DNA from: an uncultured Porphyromonadaceae bacterium
Lineage (GTDB): Bacteria; Bacteroidota; Bacteroidia; Bacteroidales; Muribaculaceae
Assembly (NCBI GenBank): GCA_947175495.1
Contig: CAMWNB010000027.1
Coordinates: 1 to 32,471 of the forward strand
Reading direction: 5' to 3'
DNA: 32,471 nucleotides
Under the pieces are notes generated by a model. The model had not been told where the DNA came from and did not search any database. It saw only the letters and a list, made by a program, of their open reading frames with translations. Both the position numbers and the translations under genes were made by a program. Positions 16,395 to 25,174 of the stretch are shown one piece after another. How positions within the stretch are numbered: position 1 is the stretch's first letter; each line of letters starts with the position of its first letter.

Positions 16395-18746
16395 CTAAAG
16401 CACCAGCAGCGCCACTCTGTACACCGCAAACGCCACCACCCACGCCACAAGCGTGTTGTAGACCACGCTGAACGCCGCCCACTTCCACGACCCGGTCTCT
16501 CGCGCAATCGCCGTCACCGTCGCCAGACACGGACAATACAGCAGGATGAACACCATGAAGCTCAGAGCCTCGGCCGCAGTGAAGTCCGGACGTCCTGTCG
16601 CCGGATTCACGCTTTCCAGACGCGCACCGAGTTTGGCCGCGTTTTCCGCCTCGTCGCCGGTGTAAAGCACGCCGAGCGTACTCACGACTATCTCCTTTGC
16701 AGGAACGCCGGCAAGCGCAGCCACAGAACTGCGCCACGAGAAGCCTAACGGCTCCATTACAGGATTCACCACCTTGCCGGCCGTTTCGAGGTAACTGTTT
16801 GTTTCGGGATCGTCGGCGTTGCCGAGCGGGAAATAGTTGAGTGCCCACACGGCTACGCTCGCCACAAGGATGATGCCGCCCATCTTGCGCAGGTACTCCT
16901 TGCCCTTGCCCCATGTATGGCGCAGGCTCGAGCGAAGAGTCGGCACGCGGTACGGAGGCAGCTCCATCACAAAAGGCGTCTCCTCCTTCCGGAACATCGT
17001 GCGGCGCAGCATACGCGCCGTCACCACGGCCACGAGCACGCCCGTAAGATACACGCCCATGAACACCACCGCGGCGTGCGCCGGAAAGAACGTGCCTATC
17101 AGCAGCACATACAGCGGCACACGCGCCGAGCACGACATGAACGGGTTTATCAGTATGGTTATAAGCCTGCTGGAATGGCTCTCTATGGCGCGCGACGCCA
17201 TGATGGCGGGCACATTGCAGCCAAAGCCCATCACCAGTGGGATGAACGACTTGCCGTGCAGTCCTATCCTGTGCATCACCTTGTCCATGATAAAGGCCGC
17301 GCGGGCCATGTAGCCCGAATCCTCCATGAACGAGATGCAGAAGTAGAGTATCAGTATGTTGGGCAGAAACACGATCACGCCGCCCACGCCGCCTATTATG
17401 CCGTCAGCCACAAGATCCTTCAGCGGGCCGTCGGGCATCAGTCTGTCCACCGCGCCGCTCAGCCAGTCCACCGTCGTCTCTATCCAGTCCATCGGAAATT
17501 GTCCCAGAAAGAACGTTGCCCAGAAGATGAAGAACATTATGGCGAAGAATATCGGAAAGCCGAACAGTTTGTTGGTCACCACGCTGTCCACCAGTCTCGT
17601 CGTCTCTCTGCTGTCGGTGGATGTGCAGCTCATGGTCTCGGCCAGAGCGCCGGCTATGAACCCGTATTTGGCGCCGGCCACCTGTGCGGCTATGTCCTCG
17701 TCGTGCATGGCGGTGAGCTGCCCTCGCAGTTCGTCGCGCAGCTTCAGTATGCTGTCGCAGTTGTCGCATCCGTCAAGCTGACGCTCGGCTTCGCGGTCGC
17801 CTTCGAGCAGCTTAATGGCCACATATCGCGGCGAGAAGCGCCGCTCAATGGCGTCGTTACTCTTGATTGCGTCAACAAGCTGGCGCACGGCGCCCTCTGT
17901 GTCGGCGCCCAGACTGACGTGCACATGGCGCACATGGGGCTGCACATCGTTGTACACTTCTATAACTGTCTCCATCAGCCGCTCGATGCCTTCACCGCTA
18001 CGGGCCACCACCGGCACCATCGGCACACCGATCATGCCGCCCAGCATTCCGTAGTCAAGCTCGCAGCCGCTGGCCCGCAGCTCGTCATACATGTTCAGGG
18101 CTATCACCATGCGGCGGTCCATGTCGATAAGTTCTGTAGTGAGGTACAGGTTGCGCTCGAGGTTACTGCTGTCCACCACGTTCACTATCACGTCGGGAGT
18201 ATTGTCGTGAAGGTATCGGCGGACATACAGCTCCTCCGGAGAGTATGTCGACAGCGAATATGTGCCTGGCAGGTCCACGATGTTGAAGGTGTAGCCGGCG
18301 TGGTGGAACACGCGCTTCTTTGCGTCTACCGTCACTCCCGAGTAGTTGCCCACATGCTCTGTGGCGCCGCTAAGAGTGTTGAACAGAGTCGTCTTGCCGC
18401 AGTTTGGATTGCCGATGAGCGCCACGTTTATGGTGCGGTGTTCGTCGTGCACTATCATTTCGGCTTCTTCGTGCACCTCAAGGGTGCCGGCGCTCTCCAG
18501 TCGCTTGAGCTGGGCGGGGTCGTCGACCTTCACCACCTCTATCATGTGGGCCTCCGCCGTGCGCAGGCTCACCTCGTAGTTCATCACGCCGTATTTGATG
18601 GGATCGCGCAGCGGGGCGTGCAGCAGCACGCGCACGGGGCGCCCTTTCACAAATCCCATCTCCATCACGCGCTTGCGGAAAGCGCCGTGGCCGAGTATCT
18701 TCACGACCACTCCTATATCGCCGGTCTTGAGTTCGGAAAGTCTCAT
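16395..18746 (-). CDS. feoB: FeoA-FeoB fusion ferrous iron transporter
   Basis: Inner-membrane ferrous iron uptake protein of 783 residues. Residues 1-75 are a FeoA-type SH3-like domain; the usual separate feoA gene is fused in front. The G domain follows, with G1 GNPNCGKTT (112-120), G3 DLPG (158-161) and G4 NMYD (218-221), then a helical linker and the membrane part from about 400 to the end with several hydrophobic helices. Such FeoAB fusions are common in Bacteroidetes. It starts 16 bases after the MBOAT stop and is the last gene of the ftsY-led operon. No Fur-like site was identified before it, so separate iron control is not evident. The 16347-16379 repeat lies just past the stop. Confidence 0.95.
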   Translation of the reverse strand: MRLSELKTGDIGVVVKILGHGAFRKRVMEMGFVKGRPVRVLLHAPLRDPIKYGVMNYEVSLRTAEAHMIEVVKVDDPAQLKRLESAGTLEVHEEAEMIVHDEHRTINVALIGNPNCGKTTLFNTLSGATEHVGNYSGVTVDAKKRVFHHAGYTFNIVDLPGTYSLSTYSPEELYVRRYLHDNTPDVIVNVVDSSNLERNLYLTTELIDMDRRMVIALNMYDELRASGCELDYGMLGGMIGVPMVPVVARSGEGIERLMETVIEVYNDVQPHVRHVHVSLGADTEGAVRQLVDAIKSNDAIERRFSPRYVAIKLLEGDREAERQLDGCDNCDSILKLRDELRGQLTAMHDEDIAAQVAGAKYGFIAGALAETMSCTSTDSRETTRLVDSVVTNKLFGFPIFFAIMFFIFWATFFLGQFPMDWIETTVDWLSGAVDRLMPDGPLKDLVADGIIGGVGGVIVFLPNILILYFCISFMEDSGYMARAAFIMDKVMHRIGLHGKSFIPLVMGFGCNVPAIMASRAIESHSSRLITILINPFMSCSARVPLYVLLIGTFFPAHAAVVFMGVYLTGVLVAVVTARMLRRTMFRKEETPFVMELPPYRVPTLRSSLRHTWGKGKEYLRKMGGIILVASVAVWALNYFPLGNADDPETNSYLETAGKVVNPVMEPLGFSWRSSVAALAGVPAKEIVVSTLGVLYTGDEAENAAKLGARLESVNPATGRPDFTAAEALSFMVFILLYCPCLATVTAIARETGSWKWAAFSVVYNTLVAWVVAFAVYRVALLVL

Positions 18747-18762
18747 AGGTGTTTGTCTACAC

Positions 18763-20253
18763 TCAGTATTGTAGGTAAATGAACGGCACCAGATCGGTCT
18801 GCCGTGTCTGTATCACTAAAAACAGCACTGCGCTCAGCAGCAGTGCCTGCAGCGCAAGCGGCATGGCGGCATACACGCGCGTGGCGCCGGTAGTCCACAC
18901 CCTCGGGGTGAAGTGCATGGCATAGCCTGCCGCCAGCGCTATCGTTATCAGCATGTAGGCTTCTGCGAATTGTCCTGCTATGCCGGCCCGGAAGTCTGTG
19001 AAAATCTGCACGGCCATGTCGCCTAAGGCTTCCGGCCCGCTGGCACGGAAGAATGTGAAGCCTGTCACTATCAACGCAAAAGTCAGCGCGGTGTTTATCC
19101 CGCGCAGCAGCGCGGTGCCCTGCAGAATCCGCGGCGCGTGCCACACTTTGCTCAGCGCTTTGTGCGCCACGAGCAGGGCGCCGTGGTATGCTCCCCACAG
19201 CACATACATCCACGAGGCTCCGTGCCACAGACCGCCGATGAGCATGGTGGCCATCAGGTTGGCGCGCTGACGCCACTTGCCCTTGCGGTTGCCGCCGAGA
19301 GGGATGTATATGTAGTCGCGCAGCCAGCTGCTCAGCGAGATATGCCAGCGGCGCCAGAATTCTGTCGGGTTCTGCGACTTGAACGGAGCATCGAAATTGG
19401 CCTTGAAGCGGTAGCCGAGCAGCAGGGCTATGCCTATGGCCATGTCGCTGTAGCCGCTGAAGTCGCAGTAGAGCTGCAGGGTGAAGCCCAGGCAGCCCAT
19501 GAGGTTCTCGAAGCCGGAGTACAGCGACGGGTTGTCGAAGATGCGGTCCACGAAGTTGCCGCTGATATAGTCGGCTATCACCACTTTCTTTATCAGGCCC
19601 GTCATTATCATGAACAGACCTTCGGCTGTCATCTCGGGAGTGGCCGGGGAGTTGGCCTTTACCTGTGGCAGCATGTCCTTCGCGCGCACCACCGGACCTG
19701 CAAGCAAAGGTGGAAAGAATGTCAGAAAAAAGATGTAATCCAGCAGGTTGCGCTCGGGTGTCATCTGCCGGCGATACAGGTCCACGATGTAGCTTATGCT
19801 CCGGAATGTGAAGAAACTGATGCCGGCGGGCAGTATGATGTCGAGAGCGTCAAAGTGCCCTCCGGTGAGGCCGGAAAGGCTGTCGAGCAGCAGGTTGGTG
19901 TATTTGAAGTACACGAGCATTCCCACGTTGGCTGCGACGTTAAGCGCCACAATCACGCGGCGCATCGCGTTGTTCTTTGTCGCGCCCATCCACAGGCCTA
20001 ACAGGTAGTCCGATACGCACACCCCCAGAAGTATGAAGCAGCATTCGGCACTCGATTTGTAGTAGAAATACACGGAAAAGAGTATGACGAACACTTTTTT
20101 CAGCACAGCGTTGGCGCGCAGCGCGCGGTATATGCACAGAAAGGCGGCGAACAGCACCAGAAACAGTCCGGTGTTGAACAGCAGCGGCTGCCGCGGGTCG
20201 TAGAGCAGCACCTGCCGCAGCGATTCCATGTTTATGTTGTCAATCAGATTCAT
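18763..20253 (-). CDS. MBOAT family O-acyltransferase (AlgI/PatA-like)
   Basis: A multi-pass membrane protein of 496 residues that should carry acyl groups, most likely acetyl, across the inner membrane for O-acylation of a surface polymer. The family signature GLWHGASW holds the catalytic His344, followed by WGAYHG, both as in AlgI. About ten hydrophobic helices are visible, including a conserved central part with YCDFSGYSDMAIG and NFDAPFKSQNPTEFWRRWHISLSSWLRDY. The start at 20253 overlaps the upstream SGNH gene by 14 bases; ATG 20229 is an alternative. Two periplasmic SGNH proteins encoded directly upstream are natural partners, as in alginate (AlgI with AlgJ/AlgX) or peptidoglycan (PatA/PatB) acetylation. 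The polymer modified is unknown. Confidence 0.9.
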   Translation of the reverse strand: MNLIDNINMESLRQVLLYDPRQPLLFNTGLFLVLFAAFLCIYRALRANAVLKKVFVILFSVYFYYKSSAECCFILLGVCVSDYLLGLWMGATKNNAMRRVIVALNVAANVGMLVYFKYTNLLLDSLSGLTGGHFDALDIILPAGISFFTFRSISYIVDLYRRQMTPERNLLDYIFFLTFFPPLLAGPVVRAKDMLPQVKANSPATPEMTAEGLFMIMTGLIKKVVIADYISGNFVDRIFDNPSLYSGFENLMGCLGFTLQLYCDFSGYSDMAIGIALLLGYRFKANFDAPFKSQNPTEFWRRWHISLSSWLRDYIYIPLGGNRKGKWRQRANLMATMLIGGLWHGASWMYVLWGAYHGALLVAHKALSKVWHAPRILQGTALLRGINTALTFALIVTGFTFFRASGPEALGDMAVQIFTDFRAGIAGQFAEAYMLITIALAAGYAMHFTPRVWTTGATRVYAAMPLALQALLLSAVLFLVIQTRQTDLVPFIYLQY

Positions 20254-21499
20254 TTTCTTCTGTTCTTGAAAGTTCGTTGAGGAGGGCATCGGCCAGCATG
20301 TCGCCCATCAGGTGGTAGCCGTCCCATGTCAGATGCACGCGGTCTGTGTTCATAAGGTGGTTGCTCAGCCACTTTGCGCCGCTTCCGGCGCCCCCGGCTG
20401 CGGCGTACCAGTCAAACACCGCTATATTGTGTTCTGCTCCGTAGGCATTGATGGCGCTGCGCATCTGTTCTATGTTTGGATTGATGGCATACACGCGCGT
20501 GCGTCGTTTGCTCTTGCCGCGCCGCACATATCTGCGGCGATAGCACTCCTGTGGCGTGGTCAGCAGCAGTGTGGCGTCGGGATTGTGTTCAAGCAGCGAG
20601 CACACGAGAGTGTGCAGCTGCGCTTTCATCGCCTCTGTGCTTGTGCGTCCGAAAGCTTCGTTGGTGCCGAGGCTTATGATGATTAGGTCGGGACGCAGGT
20701 GAGAGGTTGAGGCGGCGAAGCCGGGCAGGGCGTTGTAGTTGCTGCATGTCGCGCCGTTGTTGCCGATGGCGCTGTATTCCACCCCGCAGTTGCCGTGCAG
20801 CAGCTCTATGCCGGCCAGTGAGCCTCCGTCTCGCAGTGTCAGCGTCACGGCTGTCTCTGCTTGTGTCAGCAGCACTTCGGTCACGCCTTCGGCCACGCCT
20901 GATATGCCGGCGATCACTTCCGGCTGCAAGCTCTCCACATAAGGGTCGGTGCCGGTGGTGAATATGCGCAGGCAGTCGAAGGCATCGCCGCAGCTCACGC
21001 TTATGTCATAACGTCCTCCCTTAGCGGGTTGCACCCCCACCCCGGTAAGTCCGGGAGCCACTGCCCATGGTGTCTTCAGCAGACGCGCCGATTTCATGTC
21101 GGTGGTGCTGCGCAGGGCGTAGTCGCTGGCGCCGTTGGTGCCGGCCAGGCGCATGGGCGCCGTCAGGCCGCGTCCGGCATTGCCGTAGCGTTCCTGCAGA
21201 CGTTTGCGGGTGCGGCCGGTGCTGCCTTCGGCCTGAATGTGGCTGTCGCCGATGTGCAGCACACGCACCGCGTTGCTGTCGGTGGCGGCGAAAGCCGTCC
21301 GCAGCGGTGTCCAGTCCGCGCCGTTCAGCTTTATGTGGCACGCGTCGGCGTTCAGAAACGGATATTTCTTGCGCTCGGGCGTCACGGTCTGTGTCGTCTC
21401 GTTCCCGAGTTCGGGGTTCACGCGCAGTTCGGCATCCTGGGCGGAAGCGCTGCCGCAGGCGAGCGCCCACAGGGTCAGAGCAATGGCCGGCCTATTCAT
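20240..21499 (-). CDS. Secreted SGNH/GDSL hydrolase-fold protein
   Basis: A 419-residue protein with a cleavable signal peptide (cut expected after ASA at residue 20), so it acts in the periplasm or on the surface. The SGNH blocks are present: GDSH with Ser86, a glycine in IGNNG near 246-249, Asn280 in LGTNE, and the Asp386-x-x-His389 pair near the end (DRVHLTWDGYH). A beta-rich insert lies between block I and the Asn block, as in PatB/AlgX-like acetyltransferases. Because it overlaps both the second SGNH gene (8 bases) and the MBOAT gene (14 bases), O-acetyl transfer to, or removal from, an envelope glycan is more likely than lipid hydrolysis. This is inference from context. Confidence 0.88.
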   Translation of the reverse strand: MNRPAIALTLWALACGSASAQDAELRVNPELGNETTQTVTPERKKYPFLNADACHIKLNGADWTPLRTAFAATDSNAVRVLHIGDSHIQAEGSTGRTRKRLQERYGNAGRGLTAPMRLAGTNGASDYALRSTTDMKSARLLKTPWAVAPGLTGVGVQPAKGGRYDISVSCGDAFDCLRIFTTGTDPYVESLQPEVIAGISGVAEGVTEVLLTQAETAVTLTLRDGGSLAGIELLHGNCGVEYSAIGNNGATCSNYNALPGFAASTSHLRPDLIIISLGTNEAFGRTSTEAMKAQLHTLVCSLLEHNPDATLLLTTPQECYRRRYVRRGKSKRRTRVYAINPNIEQMRSAINAYGAEHNIAVFDWYAAAGGAGSGAKWLSNHLMNTDRVHLTWDGYHLMGDMLADALLNELSRTEENESD

Positions 21500-22883
21500 C
21501 TATCACTTGCATGAGGGATTCGACAAACAGGCGTCCCATTTCCTCGCCGCCATTGTGGTTGAGGTGTATGTAGTCGGCGTTGATGAGTCCGCGGTCGCGC
21601 CATGCCACTACGCTGCCTTCGCCGCCCATGGCCTCGCGCATGTCCCAGAACATCACGCCGGCTTCTTTCGCGGCCTTGCGCTGCGCGTCCACGATAGCGG
21701 CCGTGGTCGCGAGCGAACCCACCTCCGTGCCCTGCTTCTGACCGCGGTCGCCCACGCCCAGCATCACCACGCATGCCTCCGGGTAGCATGCTTTTATGCG
21801 TAGAAGCACACGCTTCATAATATTGCCGTAGGCGGTGTATTCAGTCTGTTGCGACGACAGCGCGTTCATGCCGTACTCCACCACTATCAGGTCGTAGTCG
21901 GGTCCGCCCAGCGAGGCCATCCCGCGGGCCGTCGCTATGCTGATGCTGCGGTGCGAAATACCGCTGTATCCGCGCAGACTCATGCAGTCGAGCGAAGCGC
22001 CGCTCGGCGAGTCAAGCCATGCGCCGAACACCACCAGTCCCGGCACGTTGCAAGAAATGTCCAGGTGCGGGCCCGAAAGTGGATTGTTGAAACATTGCAC
22101 TGCGGGCGAAGCCGTTACCTGCACAGTGTTCCACGTGGAACAATTGTCTGTCGAGTAGCTGATCTCGCCATCGGCAGGCGCAACATACAGTAATCTAACC
22201 CGTTGCCACGACGCTGTGTGCGTGCCGCCTTTTTCGCCTTGAAAAGAAATTTTTGCGCCGGGAGCGGCAGTAAAGTACTCGCCGGGCAGCGTGTGAAGGC
22301 TGTCCTTGCGGTCGTTGCGTATGTCGTGGGCGGTGAAACCTTCAGAGCGTATGCGCACAGTGCGGCGGAATCCGGCCACGGCTGTCGTCATGGGCACATA
22401 GCCTACGCCCTGGCCGCCGAAACGGTCCTGCAGGCGCCGTCTTATGCTGCCGCTGAAGATGTCGCCCTCGATGTAGCTGTCGCCTATCATTGCGCCGCGG
22501 ATGGTTCCGGAAGCGGCTGCAGCTTTGAGCCGTGCGGTGGCTGTGCCCCCGCTGTAGTCTTCGATGGTGCCGGGCACGGGTGTGTGCGGTTCGCTGTGCG
22601 TTATCACGGCGGGTTCCTCCGCGATTTCCGCATCGGCAGTTTCTGTCGTTTCAGTCTCACATTTGGCCAGTTCGGCTTCAAGCGCCGGGTCTATTATTTC
22701 TTCGGTGATGTACTCCACCGGCGCGCTGTGCAGAATGTCGGAGATCAGACTGAAGTCTTTCAGCTTGTTTCCGGTCAGCTCGCCCCACGGCAGCAGCGAC
22801 AGCAGACCAAGCGTAGCGATGGCTGCTGCGATTATGGTGAGCGGACTGCCCTGTGGAGTGTTGGATGTGTTGTTCGTGTTCAT
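21492..22883 (-). CDS. Membrane-anchored SGNH/GDSL hydrolase-fold protein
   Basis: A 463-residue paralogue-like partner of the next gene. It has an N-terminal membrane helix (about 15-33), an acidic Glu/Thr-rich linker (about 57-100), then the SGNH fold: GDSY with Ser136, Asn340 in EYGMNAL, and Asp437-x-x-His440 in DYIHLNHNG. The helix is not followed by a clear signal peptidase site, so the domain is probably tethered on the periplasmic face of the inner membrane, near the MBOAT protein. Its ATG overlaps the stop of the isochorismate synthase-like gene by four bases (ATGA), a sign of translational coupling. Confidence 0.87.
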   Translation of the reverse strand: MNTNNTSNTPQGSPLTIIAAAIATLGLLSLLPWGELTGNKLKDFSLISDILHSAPVEYITEEIIDPALEAELAKCETETTETADAEIAEEPAVITHSEPHTPVPGTIEDYSGGTATARLKAAAASGTIRGAMIGDSYIEGDIFSGSIRRRLQDRFGGQGVGYVPMTTAVAGFRRTVRIRSEGFTAHDIRNDRKDSLHTLPGEYFTAAPGAKISFQGEKGGTHTASWQRVRLLYVAPADGEISYSTDNCSTWNTVQVTASPAVQCFNNPLSGPHLDISCNVPGLVVFGAWLDSPSGASLDCMSLRGYSGISHRSISIATARGMASLGGPDYDLIVVEYGMNALSSQQTEYTAYGNIMKRVLLRIKACYPEACVVMLGVGDRGQKQGTEVGSLATTAAIVDAQRKAAKEAGVMFWDMREAMGGEGSVVAWRDRGLINADYIHLNHNGGEEMGRLFVESLMQVIDE

Positions 22884-23866
22884 TTCCGGAGAGAGTTTCT
22901 GTTGAGTATGTCAAGCAGCACGGCCGCTTTTGCTTCGGTCTCGGCCCATTCGGCGGCAGGGTCGCTGTCGGCAGTGATGCCGCCGCCTGCGTAGATGCAG
23001 TAGCCGTCGGGCGCAACTTGCGCGCACCGCAGGTTCACATAGGCGCGCGTGCGTCCCGTCGCGTCGCTGTGCAGCAGATATCCGGCGTAGCAGCGGCGCG
23101 GGGTATCCTCAGTGGCGGCTATCTCGCCGAGGGCGGTGTCGCGGGGAGTTCCGGCCACGGCCGGTGTCGGACTGAGTGCGTCCAGAAGTTCGCCTACCGA
23201 TGTCCGGGTGCCTGTGGCTGCCTCGATGCGCGTGCATATATGTTCGATGGTGCCGTAGCGCAACGTGCCGTCGGAGCCGCATTGCGGCTCCAGACCAAGG
23301 CCGCGCAGAGCCTCGCAGATGAAGCGGGTGACGTAGGCCTGCTCCGCCGTGTTTTTGCTGTCCCAGGGGGCGCCGGATGTGGCGGGGCGCGTGCCGGCGA
23401 GCGACATGGTGTGTGCGCGTCCGCCGTAGCAGTCGAGCAACAACTCGGGGGTTGCGCCGAGCCACATGCCGGTGGCCGGCGTAAAGTAGCAGCTGCAGAA
23501 GGCGTCGGGGTAGCGCCCGAACAGTTCGGCCGCGGCCGCGGCCACGTCGAGGCTTATGTGCCGGCGGCATATGGAGCGCATGCGCACGCATTTGCCGCCT
23601 CGCCGTTTAAGACCTTCCACGAGGGAGGCTGTGGTGCGCAGATAGCTGTCGTGTGGCGTTGAAACGGCCCAGGGCAGCAACTGAGGCTCGCCGGGCTCGC
23701 TCGACGCCACGCTGATGAGCTCGCTGTGCGGGCGGTTCCACATGCCTATGGCGAGGTCGTCGCCGTCGGTGCCGGCCACGCGCAGGCGTGTCTCACCCGG
23801 CAGGCGGAAGACGGCGAATGGTCGGCCTTCGCTGTAAAGCCTTGCGATGTCGGAAAGCGGCGTCAT
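22880..23866 (-). CDS. Isochorismate synthase-like chorismate-binding enzyme
   Basis: A 328-residue member of the chorismate-utilising enzyme family, most like the MenF/EntC branch that makes isochorismate, the entry step to menaquinone. It keeps the basic residue Lys92 in GKCVRMRS, GATPELLL with Glu141, MSLAGTR, the acidic residue near 175, LSPTPAVAGTP (232-241) in place of the more common LHPTPAV, and YAGGGI...EWAETEAK at the C-terminus with the metal-binding acids. No amidotransferase partner, menD or other men gene is nearby. It overlaps the downstream SGNH gene by four bases and follows rimO by three. Aminodeoxychorismate synthase is less likely because the SPTPAV motif is of the isochorismate type. 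Confidence 0.82.
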   Translation of the reverse strand: MTPLSDIARLYSEGRPFAVFRLPGETRLRVAGTDGDDLAIGMWNRPHSELISVASSEPGEPQLLPWAVSTPHDSYLRTTASLVEGLKRRGGKCVRMRSICRRHISLDVAAAAAELFGRYPDAFCSCYFTPATGMWLGATPELLLDCYGGRAHTMSLAGTRPATSGAPWDSKNTAEQAYVTRFICEALRGLGLEPQCGSDGTLRYGTIEHICTRIEAATGTRTSVGELLDALSPTPAVAGTPRDTALGEIAATEDTPRRCYAGYLLHSDATGRTRAYVNLRCAQVAPDGYCIYAGGGITADSDPAAEWAETEAKAAVLLDILNRNSLRK

Positions 23867-23869
23867 TGT

Positions 23870-25174
23870 TCAGACTGCTTTGGCAATCAGTTCGTAGGGC
23901 AGAGCGTCGGTGATTTCCACCTCGCAGAATGTGCCAGGCACGAGCGGCGTGGCGCACGAATCGCGTGCGATGAGCACCTCGGGGTCGACCTCGGGCGAGT
24001 CGAATTCGCTGCGTGCGCGGTAGAATTCCTCGCCGTCGTCGCCTTCCACCAGCACGGTCATGCGGCGGCCGATCTTGGCCTCGTTGTGCTCCAGGGCTAT
24101 CTCCTCCTGCACGGCCATGAGGCGGTCGAGACGTTGCTGCTTCACATCTTCGGGCACGTCGTCGGTGTAGTGCGTGGCAGCGTATGTGTCGTCTTCCTCG
24201 CAGTAGGCGAAGGCGCCCATGCGTTCGAAGCGTTCGCTGCGCACAAAGCGAAGCAGGTCATCAAAGTCCTCGTCGGTCTCGCCGGGGAAGCCTGTCATGA
24301 GTGTGGTGCGGATGTGTATGCCCGGCACTTCGCGGCGTATGCGCGCAAGCAGCGCGCGCTGCTCGTCGCCGGTGATGTGGCGGCGCATGCGGTCGAGCAT
24401 GTTGTCGGACGAATGCTGCAGGGCGATGTCAAGATACTTGCACACGTTGGCATGACGTGCCATCACGGGCAGCAGGTCGTAGGGGAAATCGGAGGGATAG
24501 GCGTAGTGGAGGCGGATCCATCGCACGCCGGGCACTGCGGCCATGGCGTCGACGAGGCGCGCGATAGCCGGCTCGCCGTAGAGGTCGCGACCGTAGAACG
24601 ACAGGTCCTGGGCTATGACGTTGAATTCCACGACACCGTCGGCGGCAAGCGTTGTCACCTCGTCGAGTATTTCCTCGACGGGGCGCGAATGGTAGCGGCC
24701 GGTGATGAGGGGGATGGCGCAGAATGCGCAGAAGCGGTTGCATCCCTCGGCTATCTTGAGGTAGGCGCTCCATGGCGGCGTGGTGAGCCGGCGCTCCCAT
24801 GCGCGTGCGGGTGCGGGCCGGCGGCAAAGGCGTGCGGCGAGGTCCTCGAAGTCGAATTTGCCGTACCAGCCGTCCACTTCCGGAATCTCGGCGGGGAGGT
24901 CGGCGGCGTAGCGTTCGGAGAGGCAGCCCATGACGTAGACGGCGTCGACGACGCCGTCTTTCTTGGCTTCGCAGGCCCGCAGAATCATGTCGATGCTTTC
25001 TTCCTTGGCATCGCCGATGAAGCCGCAGGTGTTGATGACGACAGCATCGGCCGGAGTTTCGGGTTCGCCGTCGTGCACGGTCTCGATGGCGCCGTCGGAG
25101 AGGCGGCGCAGCAGGCGCTCGCTGTCCACGAGGTTCTTGGAGCACCCCATGGATATGACGTTGACACGCTTCAT
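23870..25174 (-). CDS. rimO: Ribosomal protein S12 methylthiotransferase
   Basis: Radical-SAM enzyme that adds a methylthio group to an aspartate of ribosomal protein S12. The 434-residue protein has the N-terminal methylthiotransferase domain with cluster ligands Cys11, Cys50 and Cys84, then the radical-SAM motif CNRFCAFC (Cys145, Cys149, Cys152) and a C-terminal TRAM domain (about 365-434). The opening MKRVNVISMGCSKNLVDSE is characteristic of RimO rather than MiaB. Its ATG overlaps the ftsY stop by four bases. Confidence 0.95.
   Translation of the reverse strand: MKRVNVISMGCSKNLVDSERLLRRLSDGAIETVHDGEPETPADAVVINTCGFIGDAKEESIDMILRACEAKKDGVVDAVYVMGCLSERYAADLPAEIPEVDGWYGKFDFEDLAARLCRRPAPARAWERRLTTPPWSAYLKIAEGCNRFCAFCAIPLITGRYHSRPVEEILDEVTTLAADGVVEFNVIAQDLSFYGRDLYGEPAIARLVDAMAAVPGVRWIRLHYAYPSDFPYDLLPVMARHANVCKYLDIALQHSSDNMLDRMRRHITGDEQRALLARIRREVPGIHIRTTLMTGFPGETDEDFDDLLRFVRSERFERMGAFAYCEEDDTYAATHYTDDVPEDVKQQRLDRLMAVQEEIALEHNEAKIGRRMTVLVEGDDGEEFYRARSEFDSPEVDPEVLIARDSCATPLVPGTFCEVEITDALPYELIAKAV

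Noticed and set aside
16917-18782. A 621-codon open frame antisense to feoAB
   Set aside because: His/Arg/Ala-rich product without a fold signature, opposite a complete FeoAB.
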